A stretch of 64,000 bases of DNA, from the NCBI RefSeq assembly GCF_026420845.1, contig NZ_JAOWCB010000021.1, positions 40,226 to 104,225 of the forward strand, in the 5' to 3' direction. Below, one piece after another: positions 42,288 to 52,127 of the stretch. A program made the position numbers and the translations under genes. Position 1 is the first letter of the stretch. The number at the start of each line of letters is the position of its first letter. This stretch comes from Streptomyces sp. PR69. GTDB lineage: Bacteria > Actinomycetota > Actinomycetes > Streptomycetales > Streptomycetaceae. The notes beneath the pieces were generated by a model. That model was not told the origin of the DNA, searched no databases, and saw nothing but the letters and a program-made list of their open reading frames with translations.

Positions 42288-43883
42288 ATGTCCTTTCCCC
42301 TGCTGACGGCGACGGCGGCGCTCCCGGCGGCCGGCGCGATCGCCGTCGCCGCCGTCCCCGCCGCCCGCCGCACCGCGGCCAAATGGCTCGCGCTGCTCTT
42401 CTCCCTCGGCACGCTGGCGCTGGCCGTGACCGTGCTCGTACGGTTCGAGCCCGGCGGAGCGCGCTATCAGCTCACCGAATCCCACGCCTGGATCGCCGAC
42501 TTCGGCGTCCGCTACGAGCTGGGAGTGGACGGCATCGGGGTGACGCTGCTGGCGCTCACCGCGCTGCTGGTGCCCTTTGTCATCCTGGCCGGCTGGCATG
42601 ACGCCGACCCCCTCGCCGTGTCCGACGGCGGCCCCGCCGGGGGGAAGTCCTCCCGGTGGCGGCCCACCCAGGGCTTCTTCGCGCTGATCCTGATGGTCGA
42701 GGCGATGGTGATCCTCTCCTTCGAGGCCACCGACGTCTTCCTCTTCTACATCCTCTTCGAGGCCATGCTCATCCCGATGTACTTCCTCATCGGCGGCTTC
42801 GGAGACCGCGCCCATGCGCAGGGCGAGGAGGCGGCCGCCACCCAGCGGTCGTACGCGGCCGTGAAGTTCCTGCTCTACAACCTGGCCGGCGGGCTGATCA
42901 TGCTGGCCGCCGTCATCGGGCTCCATGTCGTCGCCGGGAGCTTCTCGCTCACAGAGATCGCCGCGGCGCGGGCGAGCGGCGAGCTGGAGATGGCGACCAC
43001 CACGGAGCGGCTGCTCTTCCTCGGGTTCTTCTTCGCCTTCGCGATCAAGGCCCCGCTGTGGCCGCTGCACACCTGGCTGCCCAACGCCATGGGCGAGGCG
43101 ACCGCCCCCGTCGCCGTGCTGATCACGGCGGTCGTCGACAAGGTCGGCACCTTCGCGATGCTCCGCTTCTGCCTCCAGCTCTTTCCCGAGGCGTCGAAGT
43201 GGGCCACTCCGGTGATCATCGTGCTGTCGCTGATCAGCATCGTCTACGGCGCACTGCTCGCGGTCGGCCAGCGCGACATCAAGCGGCTGATCGCCTATGC
43301 CTCGATCTCCCACTTTGGCTTCATCATCCTCGGCATCTTCGCGATGACCAGCCAGGGTCAGTCCGGCGCGACGCTCTATATGGTCAACCACGGGATCTCG
43401 ACGGCCGCGCTGATGCTGGTGGCCGGATTCCTGATCTCGCGGCGCGGCTCGCGCCTCATCGCCGACTACGGCGGAGTGCAGAAGGTGGCGCCGGTGCTCG
43501 CGGGCACCTTCCTGGTGGGCGGTCTGGCCACGCTGTCGCTGCCCGGGCTCGCGCCGTTCGTCAGTGAATTCCTGGTCCTGGTCGGCACATTCACCCGCTA
43601 TCCGGCCGCCGGGATCATCGCCACCTTTGGCATCGTGCTGGCGGCCCTCTATGTCCTGGTGCTCTATCAGCGCACCATGACCGGCCCGGTCAAGGAGGAG
43701 GTGCGGTCCATGCCGGACCTCCGGGTACGTGAGCTGGCGGTGGTCGCCCCGCTGATCGCGCTGCTGATCTTCCTCGGCGTCTATCCGAAGCCGGTGACCG
43801 AGATCGTCAATCCGGCGGTGGAGCACACCATGTCCGATGTTCAGCGGCAGGACCCCCGGCCCGATGTGGAGGCAGCCAAGTGA
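42288..43883 (+). CDS. nuoM: NADH-quinone oxidoreductase subunit M
   Basis: A 531-residue antiporter-like subunit. LFEAMLIPMYFLIGGFG, LWPLHTWLPNAMGEATAPVA and YASISHFGFIILGIFA are the expected signatures, with the key membrane Glu in FEAMLIP and Lys in FAFAIKAPLW. A Gly/Ser/Arg loop (GGPAGGKSSRWRPTQG) near residue 115 is longer than in E. coli. It overlaps nuoN by 4 bp. Confidence 0.97.
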   Translation: MSFPLLTATAALPAAGAIAVAAVPAARRTAAKWLALLFSLGTLALAVTVLVRFEPGGARYQLTESHAWIADFGVRYELGVDGIGVTLLALTALLVPFVILAGWHDADPLAVSDGGPAGGKSSRWRPTQGFFALILMVEAMVILSFEATDVFLFYILFEAMLIPMYFLIGGFGDRAHAQGEEAAATQRSYAAVKFLLYNLAGGLIMLAAVIGLHVVAGSFSLTEIAAARASGELEMATTTERLLFLGFFFAFAIKAPLWPLHTWLPNAMGEATAPVAVLITAVVDKVGTFAMLRFCLQLFPEASKWATPVIIVLSLISIVYGALLAVGQRDIKRLIAYASISHFGFIILGIFAMTSQGQSGATLYMVNHGISTAALMLVAGFLISRRGSRLIADYGGVQKVAPVLAGTFLVGGLATLSLPGLAPFVSEFLVLVGTFTRYPAAGIIATFGIVLAALYVLVLYQRTMTGPVKEEVRSMPDLRVRELAVVAPLIALLIFLGVYPKPVTEIVNPAVEHTMSDVQRQDPRPDVEAAK

Positions 43884-45532
43884 GCACGTCAGCTGTCCAC
43901 AGCCTGTGGACGACGGCGGCGCAGCAGCCGGTCGACTCGATCCCCGCGCCGCATATCGAGTACGCCCAGCTCACCCCCATGCTGATCGTCGTCGGCGCGG
44001 CGGTCCTCGGGGTGCTGGTGGAGGTGGTCGTCCCCCGTAAGGCCCGCTACCACTCGCAGCTGTTCCTCTCGGTCACGGCCCTGGCCGCCGCCTTTGCGGC
44101 GGTGGTCGGGCTGGCGGCCACCGGCCATGGCACGACCAAGGTGCAGATCGCGGCGATGGGTGCGATCGCGGTCGACGGGCCCGCGCTGTTCCTGCAGGGC
44201 ACGATCCTGCTGGCCTCGCTGGTCTCCGTGTTCACCTTCGCCGAGCGCCGGCTCGACCCGCGGGCGCACGGCAAGCGGGTCGACTCCTTCGTCGCGCAGG
44301 CCGGTTCGGTGCCCGGCGGCGAGGGCGAGCAGGCCGCGGTGCGGGCCGGGTTCACCACCACCGAGGTGTTCCCGCTGATGCTGTTCGCCGTCACCGGCAT
44401 GCTGGTCTTCCCGGCCGCCAACGACCTGCTGACGCTCTTCATCGCCCTGGAGGTCTTCTCCCTTCCGCTGTATCTGCTGTGCGCACTGGCCCGCCGCAAG
44501 CGGCTGATGTCGCAGGAGGCTGCGGTCAAGTACTTCCTGCTGGGTGCGTTCTCCTCCGCCTTCCTGCTCTTCGGGATCGCCCTGCTGTACGGGTACGCGG
44601 GCTCGGTGTCCTACGCGCGCATCGCGGAGGTCGTCGACGGCAGCGTCCGCACGATCGACCCGGCGCTCGCCCAGACCATGGGCAATGACGCGCTGCTGCT
44701 GGTCGGCGGCGCGATGCTGCTGATGGGCCTGCTGTTCAAGGTGGGCGCGGTGCCGTTCCATATGTGGACCCCGGACGTCTACCAGGGCGCGCCGACCCCG
44801 GTGACCGGCTTTATGGCCGCGGCCACCAAGGTCGCCGCTTTCGGTGCGCTGCTGCGCCTGCTGTATGTGGTGCTGCCCGGCCTGACCTGGGACTGGCGGC
44901 CGGTGCTGTGGGGCGTGGCGATCGTGACCATGCTGGGCGGCGCGATCGTGGCGATCACCCAGACCGACGTCAAGCGGCTGCTGGCCTACTCGTCCATCGC
45001 ACACGCGGGCTTCATCCTGGCCGGTGTGATCGCGCTGACGCCCGACGGCATCTCCTCCGTGCTCTTCTATCTGGCCGCGTACTCCTTTGTGACGATCGGC
45101 GCGTTCGCCGTGGTGACGCTGGTGCGGGACGCGAGCGGCGAGGCGACGCATCTGTCCAAGTGGGCGGGGCTCGGGCGGCGTTCGCCGCTGGCGGCCGCGG
45201 TGTTCGCGGTGTTTCTGCTCGCCTTCGCCGGCATTCCGCTGACCAGCGGCTTCGCCGGCAAGTTCGCCGTCTTCAAGGCGGCGGCGGAGGGCGGTGCGGG
45301 GGCGCTGGTGGTGATCGGCGTGATCGCCTCGGCCATCGCGGCGTTCTTCTATATCCGGGTGATCGTGCTGATGTTCTTCAGCGAGCCCAGGCCGGAGGGC
45401 CCGACGGTCGCCGTCCCCTCACCGCTGACGATGACGACGATCGCGGTCGGCGTGGCGGTGACGGTGGTGCTGGGGGTGGCGCCGCAGTACTTCCTGGACC
45501 TGGCGGGTCAGGCGAGCGGCTTCGTGCGGTAG
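43880..45532 (+). CDS. nuoN: NADH-quinone oxidoreductase subunit N
   Basis: A 550-residue antiporter-like subunit and last gene of the operon. Landmarks are FIALEVFSLPLYLLCALAR, KVGAVPFHMWTPDVYQGAPT and LAYSSIAHAGFILAGVIAL. An insert rich in charge (GKRVDSFVAQAGSVPGGEGE, about residues 131-150) separates two helices. A strong terminator follows 65 bp after the stop. Confidence 0.97.
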   Translation: MSTSAVHSLWTTAAQQPVDSIPAPHIEYAQLTPMLIVVGAAVLGVLVEVVVPRKARYHSQLFLSVTALAAAFAAVVGLAATGHGTTKVQIAAMGAIAVDGPALFLQGTILLASLVSVFTFAERRLDPRAHGKRVDSFVAQAGSVPGGEGEQAAVRAGFTTTEVFPLMLFAVTGMLVFPAANDLLTLFIALEVFSLPLYLLCALARRKRLMSQEAAVKYFLLGAFSSAFLLFGIALLYGYAGSVSYARIAEVVDGSVRTIDPALAQTMGNDALLLVGGAMLLMGLLFKVGAVPFHMWTPDVYQGAPTPVTGFMAAATKVAAFGALLRLLYVVLPGLTWDWRPVLWGVAIVTMLGGAIVAITQTDVKRLLAYSSIAHAGFILAGVIALTPDGISSVLFYLAAYSFVTIGAFAVVTLVRDASGEATHLSKWAGLGRRSPLAAAVFAVFLLAFAGIPLTSGFAGKFAVFKAAAEGGAGALVVIGVIASAIAAFFYIRVIVLMFFSEPRPEGPTVAVPSPLTMTTIAVGVAVTVVLGVAPQYFLDLAGQASGFVR

Positions 45533-46008
45533 CTGTGGTGTTTCCCCCGCCTCCCCCTACGCCCTGGGGGCGTGGGGGACCCCCACTTCCCGTAACCGGG
45601 GGCTTAAGCCCCCAGCCCCCCTTCGGGGGGAGGGGCTGCGGGGCTGGCGCCCCGCGCCCCAGTGGGCGGCAGCTTCGCGCCGCCCGCGCCGGTACGGCCT
45701 TCGGCCGTGAACTCAAGCTCCGCCGGACGAAGTCCGGGAGTGCCCCCCGACGGGGCTGCATTGGCTGCGCCAATCCAGCCCCGTCGGCGTTTTGAGACCC
45801 GGCGCATTCGGCCCGGCTGGCGTCTGAGGCCCACATTCAGCCTCGTCGGCGTTTGAGGTGCAGGACCCGGCGCATTCGGCCCGGCCGACGTTGGCGGCCA
45901 CATTCGGCCCCGCCGGCGATTGAGGCGCAGGGGCCGGAAAACCAGCCCCGCCGGCGATTGAGGCGCGGGGGTCTGGGGGCGGAGCCCCCAGTTATGGCTG
46001 AGCGCAGG
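45533..46008. repeat. 476-bp intergenic region packed with degenerate GC-rich repeats
   Basis: At least five degenerate copies of CCCCGYCGGCGNTTGAGG (near 45779, 45841, 45887, 45908 and 45946) alternate with GACCCGGCGCATTCGGCCCG (45797 and 45864). The last copy (45942-45994) is the full dispersed-repeat unit with GGGGGCGGAGCCCCC. No gene is supported; short frames here have no family features. Confidence 0.85.
45598..45630 (+). terminator. terminator of the nuoA-N operon
   Basis: Two hairpins stand in series: the perfect palindrome GGGGGCTTAAGCCCCC (45598-45613) and the tetraloop hairpin CCCCCC-TTCG-GGGGG (45616-45630). A further GGGGC/GCCCC arm extends to about 45660. Confidence 0.8.
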
Positions 46009-47247
46009 TCAGGCCGCGGGCCGCACCCGGCCCGTGACCTCGCCCAGTCCCACCCGCGTACCGTCCGCCCCCGGCGCCCACGCCGTCATCGTGACCTCGT
46101 CGCCGTCCTCCAGGAACGTCCGCTTGCCCTCGGGAAGGTCAAGCGCGTCCCGGCCGTTCCAGGTCAGCTCCAGCAGCGAGCCCCGCTGGTGGACCTCGGG
46201 GCCGCTGACCGTGCCGGAGCCGAAGAGGTCGCCGGTGCGCAGCGACGCGCCGTTGACCGTCATATGGGCGAGCTGCTGCGCGGCCGTCCAGTACATCGTG
46301 GCGAACGGCGGCTCCGCGATCACATGGCCGTTGACCGCGACCGAGATCCGCAGGTCGTAGCCGCCGGGCTCGTCCTCCGCGGAGTCGTCGAGGTACGGCA
46401 GGACGGGCACGTCGCGGGCGGGCGGGGCGACCCGCGCCTCGTCCAGCGCCTCCAGGGGGGTGACCCACGCGGAGACGGAGGTGGCGAAGGACTTGCCGAG
46501 GAACGGCCCGAGCGGCACATACTCCCAGGCCTGGATGTCGCGGGCGGACCAGTCGTTCAGCAGGGACAGTCCGAAGACGTGGTCGCGGAAGTCCCCGAGC
46601 CCCACGGGGCGGCCCAGTTCGGAGGGCGTGCCGACGAGGAAGCCGACCTCCGCCTCGATGTCGAGCTTCACGGACGGGCCGAAGACGGGCGCGGCGTCGG
46701 CCGGGGTCTTGCGCTGGCCGGAGGGCCGCACCACATCCGTGCCGGAGACGACGACCGTCCCTGACCGGCCGTGGTAACCGATCGGCAGATGCTTCCAGTT
46801 GGGGGTGAGCGGCTCGCCGTCCGGGCGGAACATCCGGCCCACGTTGGCCGCGTGGTTCTCGCTCGCGTAGAAGTCGACGTAGTCCGCGACCTCGTAGGGC
46901 AGATGCATGGTGAGCGAGTCCAGCGGGTGCAGCAGCGGCTCGATCTGGGGCCGGTGCGCGGGCACGGTGACCCATGCGGTGATCGCCCGCCGTACGTCCC
47001 GCCATACGGTCCGCCCGGCAGCCAGCAGCGGGTTGAGGCTCGGCTGCGCCAACAGGGCGGCGTAAGGGGAGCCGAGGGCGTGCGCCGCGGCCCCGAGGTC
47101 GAGCGCATGGCGGCCGATGCGGACGCCGAGCCTGCGGCGCTCGGGTTCGCCGGCCGTGGTGAAGACGCCGTACGGGAGGTTGTGCGGGCCGAAGGGGTCG
47201 CCCTCGGGGAGATCGAGCGGGCTCTGCTGCGGGCTCTGCTCGGGCAT
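46009..47247 (-). CDS. fahA: fumarylacetoacetase
   Basis: A 412-residue enzyme that hydrolyses fumarylacetoacetate to fumarate and acetoacetate, the last step of tyrosine/homogentisate breakdown. The N-terminal beta domain starts FGPHNLPYGVFTTAGEPERR; the catalytic domain has VDFYASENHAANVGRMFRPD with the active-site His, KLDIEAEVGFLVGTPSELG with metal-binding acids, and LLNDWSARDIQAWEYVPLGP. ATG 47247 is chosen because the family N-terminus begins within 20 residues; the open frame continues into the next gene. Other tyrosine-catabolic genes are not adjacent. Confidence 0.95.
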   Translation of the reverse strand: MPEQSPQQSPLDLPEGDPFGPHNLPYGVFTTAGEPERRRLGVRIGRHALDLGAAAHALGSPYAALLAQPSLNPLLAAGRTVWRDVRRAITAWVTVPAHRPQIEPLLHPLDSLTMHLPYEVADYVDFYASENHAANVGRMFRPDGEPLTPNWKHLPIGYHGRSGTVVVSGTDVVRPSGQRKTPADAAPVFGPSVKLDIEAEVGFLVGTPSELGRPVGLGDFRDHVFGLSLLNDWSARDIQAWEYVPLGPFLGKSFATSVSAWVTPLEALDEARVAPPARDVPVLPYLDDSAEDEPGGYDLRISVAVNGHVIAEPPFATMYWTAAQQLAHMTVNGASLRTGDLFGSGTVSGPEVHQRGSLLELTWNGRDALDLPEGKRTFLEDGDEVTMTAWAPGADGTRVGLGEVTGRVRPAA

Positions 47248-47326
47248 CGGTGCTTGCCTCGCTTTCCACGGGTGTGGGGGCCACGTTACGTGGGGCGGCC
47301 AGGGGGCACGTAGAGGGACCGGGAGA

Positions 47327-49339
47327 TCAGTTTTCCCGGCGCGGGATGTGCTTCTCCCAGGTCCGGTGGAAGACGATCTCCTCGCCGTCGCGGCAGACCA
47401 GCTCGTTGGAGACGAGGAAGTCGGTTTCGTCGCAGCCCAGTTCTGAGCGGGATTCCAGGCGTGCGTCCCAGGGCAGGTCGGGGCGGTGCAGCCGGATCGT
47501 CCAGTCGGACCGGGCGTGGGCCGACAGCGGGTCGTCCTCCTGGACGGTGTAGGTGTCAAGGACGTCCTCGGTGTATTCGAGCCCGTCGGGGTGGAGCCGG
47601 GTGCCGCTGAAGCGGGGGGCGAGCTCCAGCCGCCACTCGCCCTTGGCGACATCGCGGATCACCAGGCGCTCCGGCCGCTGTCCGTCGAGTGTGGCGGGCG
47701 AGCTGACGCCCAGCGGTTCGGACTGCTCCGGCTCCTCGAAGGCGATGGTGTCCTCGGTCGGGGTGCGTACGGGCAGCTCCAGACGGGAGCCGGAGGGTTC
47801 CAGGGTGAAGCCGGGGTCCTCGTGCGCGCCGGGGCTCTGCGGCCAGATCCACGGCCAGTACGCGGAGGAGACGGCCAGCCGGATGCGATGGCCGGGCGGG
47901 AAGGTGTGGCCGATGGCGCTCAGCTCGAAGGCCACGCTCTCGCTCGCGCCGGGCTGCCAGGCGTCGGCCCGGTCGTGGCCGTGGCGCGCGGCGAGATTGA
48001 GGACGCCCCGTGTGACCAGGGTGGACGCGCCGTCTGGCGCGACATCGCAGAGCCGGGCGGCCACCTGCCCGTAGGGGACGTCGAGCCGCAGCCGCAGGGT
48101 CACCCGCGGGCAGCCGAGGATCTCGACCGGGCCGTCCGCCTCGCTGACCGGGAAGTCGAAGCACGCGGAGTGCGCGTCCTCGGCCCGCTGGTCGGGCGGC
48201 AGATCCGCGTCATCGCCGAGCGGGAGGTACCGCCCGGCGTCCAGACCGGTGTGCTCCGGCGAGCGTACGAGCACGGGTGCGCCCGTCAGCCCGTATGTCA
48301 CGGGGGCGAGGTGCGGCGACGGCCAGGCGGGCTCGCCGACCCAGCGTCCCGACAGCTCGGGGCAGACCGTCGCGGGCGGGTGGGAGCGGCTGATCCAGCA
48401 GCGCAGAAGCGGCTCGGACAGCACGTCGTTGTCCACGTCCTTGAGATGGCGGTCCCACCAGCGGAGCGTCTCCTGGAGGAAGCCGATCGACGGGCCCGGC
48501 GGTCTGCCCCGGTCGGGGTACTGGTGCGACCAGGGGCCGATGATGCCGCGCACCCGGTCGGGCGGCAGCAGCTCCACGAGCCGCAGCACCGCGTCCCGGT
48601 AGGGGTCGTGCCAGCCGCCGACCGCGAGCACCGCGGCTTCGATCGTGGCGCAGTCCTCGCGGACGCTGCTCTCGGTCCAGTAGGCGTCTCGGGTCTGGTG
48701 GGCCAGCCAGGTGTGGATCAGCGGTTCCAGGGCGTCGAGGCGCTTCAGCCACAGCTCCCGCCAGCCTTTCCCGGCGTATACGGGGTCCGGGGGGCGGGCG
48801 GCGAGGGCGAGCATCGCGGCGGAGCGGGCGTGCATGCCCTCTGCGAGCAGGGCGCCGCCCAGATAGTGCACATCGTTGTCGTACCGGTCGTCTCCGGTGC
48901 ACACGGCCACTGCCGCCGCGAGCGGCTCGGGGGCGCGCGCGGCGATCCGCAGGGCCGTATAGCCGCCCCAGGAGATGCCGAACATGCCGACCCGTCCGCT
49001 GCACCAGGGCTGCGCCGCCAGCCAGTTGATCACTTCCACGCCGTCGGACGTCTCGGCAGGCGTGTACTCGTCGCCGGGCAGCCCCTCGCTGTTGCCGTGG
49101 CCGCGTACGTCGACGCGTACGGAGGCATAGCCGTGGCCCGCGTACCAGGGGTGGCGCTGCCAGTCGCGCGGTGCGGTCCAGTCGGTGAGCCGGTAGGGGA
49201 CGTATTCGAGCAGTGCGGGGACCGGCTCGTCGGTCAGCGGCCGCCACACCCGCGCGTAGAGTCTCACCCCGTCCCGCAGTGGGATGCGGACGTCCTCGTG
49301 GACGGTCTCATAGGGGAAGTCGGTGCGGATGCGGCGCAT
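47327..49339 (-). CDS. CocE/NonD-family hydrolase (X-Pro dipeptidyl-peptidase-like)
   Basis: A 670-residue serine hydrolase. The N-terminal alpha/beta domain has DVRGHGNSEG and the nucleophile GISWGG (about residue 116), a helical cap follows, and the C-terminal jelly-roll (about 415-670: VTLRLRLDVPYGQVAARLCDV, FPPGHRIRLAVSSAYWPWIW) is typical of CocE and X-Pro dipeptidyl-peptidases. No signal peptide is seen, so it is probably cytoplasmic. The substrate is unknown; esters or amides are both possible. ATG 49339 is the first Met before the conserved start RTDFPYETVHEDV. Confidence 0.9.
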   Translation of the reverse strand: MRRIRTDFPYETVHEDVRIPLRDGVRLYARVWRPLTDEPVPALLEYVPYRLTDWTAPRDWQRHPWYAGHGYASVRVDVRGHGNSEGLPGDEYTPAETSDGVEVINWLAAQPWCSGRVGMFGISWGGYTALRIAARAPEPLAAAVAVCTGDDRYDNDVHYLGGALLAEGMHARSAAMLALAARPPDPVYAGKGWRELWLKRLDALEPLIHTWLAHQTRDAYWTESSVREDCATIEAAVLAVGGWHDPYRDAVLRLVELLPPDRVRGIIGPWSHQYPDRGRPPGPSIGFLQETLRWWDRHLKDVDNDVLSEPLLRCWISRSHPPATVCPELSGRWVGEPAWPSPHLAPVTYGLTGAPVLVRSPEHTGLDAGRYLPLGDDADLPPDQRAEDAHSACFDFPVSEADGPVEILGCPRVTLRLRLDVPYGQVAARLCDVAPDGASTLVTRGVLNLAARHGHDRADAWQPGASESVAFELSAIGHTFPPGHRIRLAVSSAYWPWIWPQSPGAHEDPGFTLEPSGSRLELPVRTPTEDTIAFEEPEQSEPLGVSSPATLDGQRPERLVIRDVAKGEWRLELAPRFSGTRLHPDGLEYTEDVLDTYTVQEDDPLSAHARSDWTIRLHRPDLPWDARLESRSELGCDETDFLVSNELVCRDGEEIVFHRTWEKHIPRREN

Positions 49340-49588
49340 GGGGATGACCTGCCTTCGCCCTGCCGTGCCCTGCGGGTGGGGTATTCGAACAAGCTCCGTA
49401 CAAAGTTTCGAGAAGCCATGAAAAGCCTCGAAAGAGATAAAAAGACGGCGTATCTCCTGTTCCCGAACATACCGGCGGCGGCGGACGGCCGCCCACGGTG
49501 ATCGAAACGCGACCGGATACGCTGACTTGAGTGAATCCAGCGACACATCGACAATCCGTGTGATCATCAGCAGACAGGAGACCCCCTC

Positions 49589-50599
49589 GTGACCGTCGTC
49601 GGGCCGTTCGGGCTGAGCGTGCGGGACCAGGCTCTTGAAGCCGATGTCCAGACCGGATTGGCGGCTGTCGAGGCGGGGCTGCTCGATGCCTGCAAGAGCG
49701 ATGTGCCCTTCATCACGGAGGCGGCCCAGCATCTGGTGCGCGCCGGGGGCAAGCGCTTCCGCCCGCTGCTGGTGATGCTCGCCGCCCAGTTCGGCGACCC
49801 CTACGCGCCCGGCGTGGTGCCCTCGGCGGTCGTGGTCGAGCTGACCCACCTCGCCACGCTGTACCACGACGATGTGATGGACGAGGCAGAGGTGCGCCGC
49901 GGTGTGCCCAGCGCCAATGCCCGCTGGGGCAACTCGGTGGCCGTCCTCACGGGTGACTTTCTCTTCGCGCGCGCCTCACACATACTGGCCGATCTCGGCC
50001 CGGAGGCCGTGCGCATCCAGGCCGAGGCGTTCGAGCGGCTGGTCACGGGCCAGATCCTGGAGACCGCGGGACCGCGCGACGGCCGCGACCCGGTCGGGCA
50101 CTACCTGGACGTCATCGGCGGCAAGACCGGTTCGCTGATCGCCGTCTCCGGCCGCTTCGGCGCGATGATGTCGGGCGCGGATGAGAGCGTCGTGGATGTG
50201 CTGACCCAGTACGGGGAACGGCTCGGCGTGGCCTTCCAGCTCGCCGACGACGTACTGGACATCGCCAGCGACTCGCATGAGTCGGGCAAGACGCCCGGCA
50301 CGGATCTGCGCGAGGGGATCGCCACGCTGCCGGTGCTCCATCTGCGCGCACGGGCCGCGGCGCACGGGCGGGAAGAGGACCTGTCGCTGGTCGAGATGCT
50401 CGAAGGGGATCTCACGGACGACGCCAGGCACGCGGAGGCGCTGCGGCTGCTGCGCGCGCACCCGGCGCTGGAGCAGGCCCGCCGGGACACCGTGCGGTAC
50501 GCGGAGGAGGCGCGGGCGATGCTCGCCCCGCTGCCCGACGGGTATGCCAAGGCGGCGCTCGCGGAGCTGTGCGACGCGGTGGTGCACCGCGCCGGCTGA
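49589..50599 (+). CDS. polyprenyl diphosphate synthase (menaquinone side chain)
   Basis: A 336-residue trans-isoprenyl diphosphate synthase. The first Asp-rich motif is DDVMD (Asp94-Asp98) in HDDVMDEAEVRRGVPSAN and the second DDVLD (Asp220-Asp224); GGKRFRP binds the diphosphate. Small side chains before the first motif (HLATLY) are compatible with long-chain products, such as the octa- to nonaprenyl tails of Streptomyces menaquinone, but chain length cannot be read reliably. GTG 49589 has ACAGGAG upstream. It is divergent from the CocE gene. Confidence 0.92.
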   Translation: MTVVGPFGLSVRDQALEADVQTGLAAVEAGLLDACKSDVPFITEAAQHLVRAGGKRFRPLLVMLAAQFGDPYAPGVVPSAVVVELTHLATLYHDDVMDEAEVRRGVPSANARWGNSVAVLTGDFLFARASHILADLGPEAVRIQAEAFERLVTGQILETAGPRDGRDPVGHYLDVIGGKTGSLIAVSGRFGAMMSGADESVVDVLTQYGERLGVAFQLADDVLDIASDSHESGKTPGTDLREGIATLPVLHLRARAAAHGREEDLSLVEMLEGDLTDDARHAEALRLLRAHPALEQARRDTVRYAEEARAMLAPLPDGYAKAALAELCDAVVHRAG

Positions 50600-50758
50600 C
50601 GCCCCGACCCCTACTGGATGGGGGAGCTGTCAGGGTCCGCCGTCATACCGGAGCAGTACGCCAACTTGCTTCCGCGGTCTGACGCTTCCGCAGCACCGAT
50701 TTGGTCAGATGAATACACCACTGCTGACCACTCAGACCGAATCGGGTGAGGGCACACC

Positions 50759-52030
50759 ATGGCACCGAACGACAGCGCACAGACCGCCGAAGAGGCCGAG
50801 GACCTCACCGCGGGCCGCCGCAAGGCCGCCCGCTATCTCGTCCCGGTCGCGGTGGCCGGGGCCGCCGCGGCGACCATCGGGCTCGTCCCGGCACTCGCGG
50901 CGTCCGGCGACCCGGACCTGCCGAAGATCAGCGCACAGGAGCTGATCGAGAAGATGGCCGCATCGGACGCCGAGCAGTTTTCCGGGACCGTGAAGATCCG
51001 TACGGATCTGGGGCTCCCGGCGATCGCCGGGCTCTCGGACCTCGGCGGCCTGGCCGGCGCGGCGGGCGGGAACGGCTCGGGCCCCGGTTCGGGCCCCGGC
51101 TCGGCAGCCTCGCCCGAGGCGAAGCTGATGGAGCTGGCCACGGGCACGCACACCCTGCGGGTCGCCGCCGACGGCCCCGACCGGCAGCGGCTGACGATCG
51201 TCGACGGCGCGGACGAGTACAGCCTGATCCACGACGGCGAGGAGTTCTGGGCGTACGACAGCGCCGCGAAGGAGGCCGTGCACGGCACGGAGAAGAGGGC
51301 CGGTGCGGCCGCGGACGAGCCGGCGGAGCCCCTCCCGGACGACCTCCCCGCCACGCCCAGGGAGCTGGCCGACGAGGTGCTCAAGGCGGCGGACGAGACC
51401 ACCTCCGTGACCGTCGGCGGCACGGCGCAGGTCGCCGGGCGCGACGCCTACCAGCTGGTGGTCAAGCCCAAGCAGGAGGGCTCGACGGTCGGCTCGGTCA
51501 AGATAGCCGTGGACGCGCAGAACGGCGTGCCGCTGAAGTTCACACTGATCCCGAGCAGCGGCGGCAAGGCCGCGATCGACGCCGGATTCACCAAGGTCGA
51601 CTTCTCCAGGCCGGACGCCTCCGTCTTTGACTTCACCCCGCCGAAGGGGACGAAGGTGACCGAGGCCGACGAGCCCCAGCGGCGGCACGAGGGGACCGAA
51701 GAGCCGGGCGAGGGCGGCAAGCACGGGGAGAAGCCGGAAGCCCTGGAGGACTTCCAGGGCCTGAACGTCATCGGCGAGGGCTGGACCTCCATCGCCAGGA
51801 TCGAGACGCCGGGCGGCGCGGCCCTGTCCGGGGCGGAGGGCGCCGAGGATCTGCCGCCGGAGGCCCGTGGGCTGCTGGACTCCTTCGGCGACAAGGTCGA
51901 GGGGAAGTTCGGCTCCGGCACCTTCTTCTCCACGCGGCTGGTCAACGCCCTGATGACGGAAGACGGCACGGTCTATGTCGGCGCGGTGACCAAGGACGCG
52001 CTGGTGAAGGCGGCCGGCGAAGCGAAGTGA
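50759..52030 (+). CDS. LolA/RseB-like secreted or membrane-anchored protein
   Basis: A 423-residue protein with an N-terminal membrane helix or uncleaved signal (about residues 24-48, YLVPVAVAGAAAATIGLVPALA). It is followed by a LolA-like domain: EQFSGTVKIRTDLGLP, LRVAADGPDRQRLTIVDGAD, VGSVKIAVDAQNGVPLKFTL, SVFDFTPPKGTKV. This concave fold binds lipids in LolA and unfolded outer-membrane proteins in RseB. A charged linker (HEGTEEPGEGGKHGEKPEA) leads to a second unassigned domain of about 100 residues. ATG 50759 has GTGAGGG upstream. The cargo is unknown; a cell-envelope role is likely. Confidence 0.85.
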   Translation: MAPNDSAQTAEEAEDLTAGRRKAARYLVPVAVAGAAAATIGLVPALAASGDPDLPKISAQELIEKMAASDAEQFSGTVKIRTDLGLPAIAGLSDLGGLAGAAGGNGSGPGSGPGSAASPEAKLMELATGTHTLRVAADGPDRQRLTIVDGADEYSLIHDGEEFWAYDSAAKEAVHGTEKRAGAAADEPAEPLPDDLPATPRELADEVLKAADETTSVTVGGTAQVAGRDAYQLVVKPKQEGSTVGSVKIAVDAQNGVPLKFTLIPSSGGKAAIDAGFTKVDFSRPDASVFDFTPPKGTKVTEADEPQRRHEGTEEPGEGGKHGEKPEALEDFQGLNVIGEGWTSIARIETPGGAALSGAEGAEDLPPEARGLLDSFGDKVEGKFGSGTFFSTRLVNALMTEDGTVYVGAVTKDALVKAAGEAK

Positions 52031-52048
52031 CGCCTTTGCGCAGCTGAC

Positions 52049-52093
52049 GGAGGACTGCATGCGCGTGCCGCCGAGCACGCGCATGCAGTCTCC
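52049..52093. terminator. strong terminator between LolA-like and M28 genes
   Basis: GGAGGACTGCATGCGCGTG (52049-52067) pairs with CACGCGCATGCAGTCTCC (52076-52093) with one bulged G, a stem of 18 pairs. The stops of the two convergent genes flank it. Confidence 0.88.
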
Positions 52094-52127
52094 TGTGGGG
52101 GGTGGCGGTCTGCGGCCCCGGCCGGGC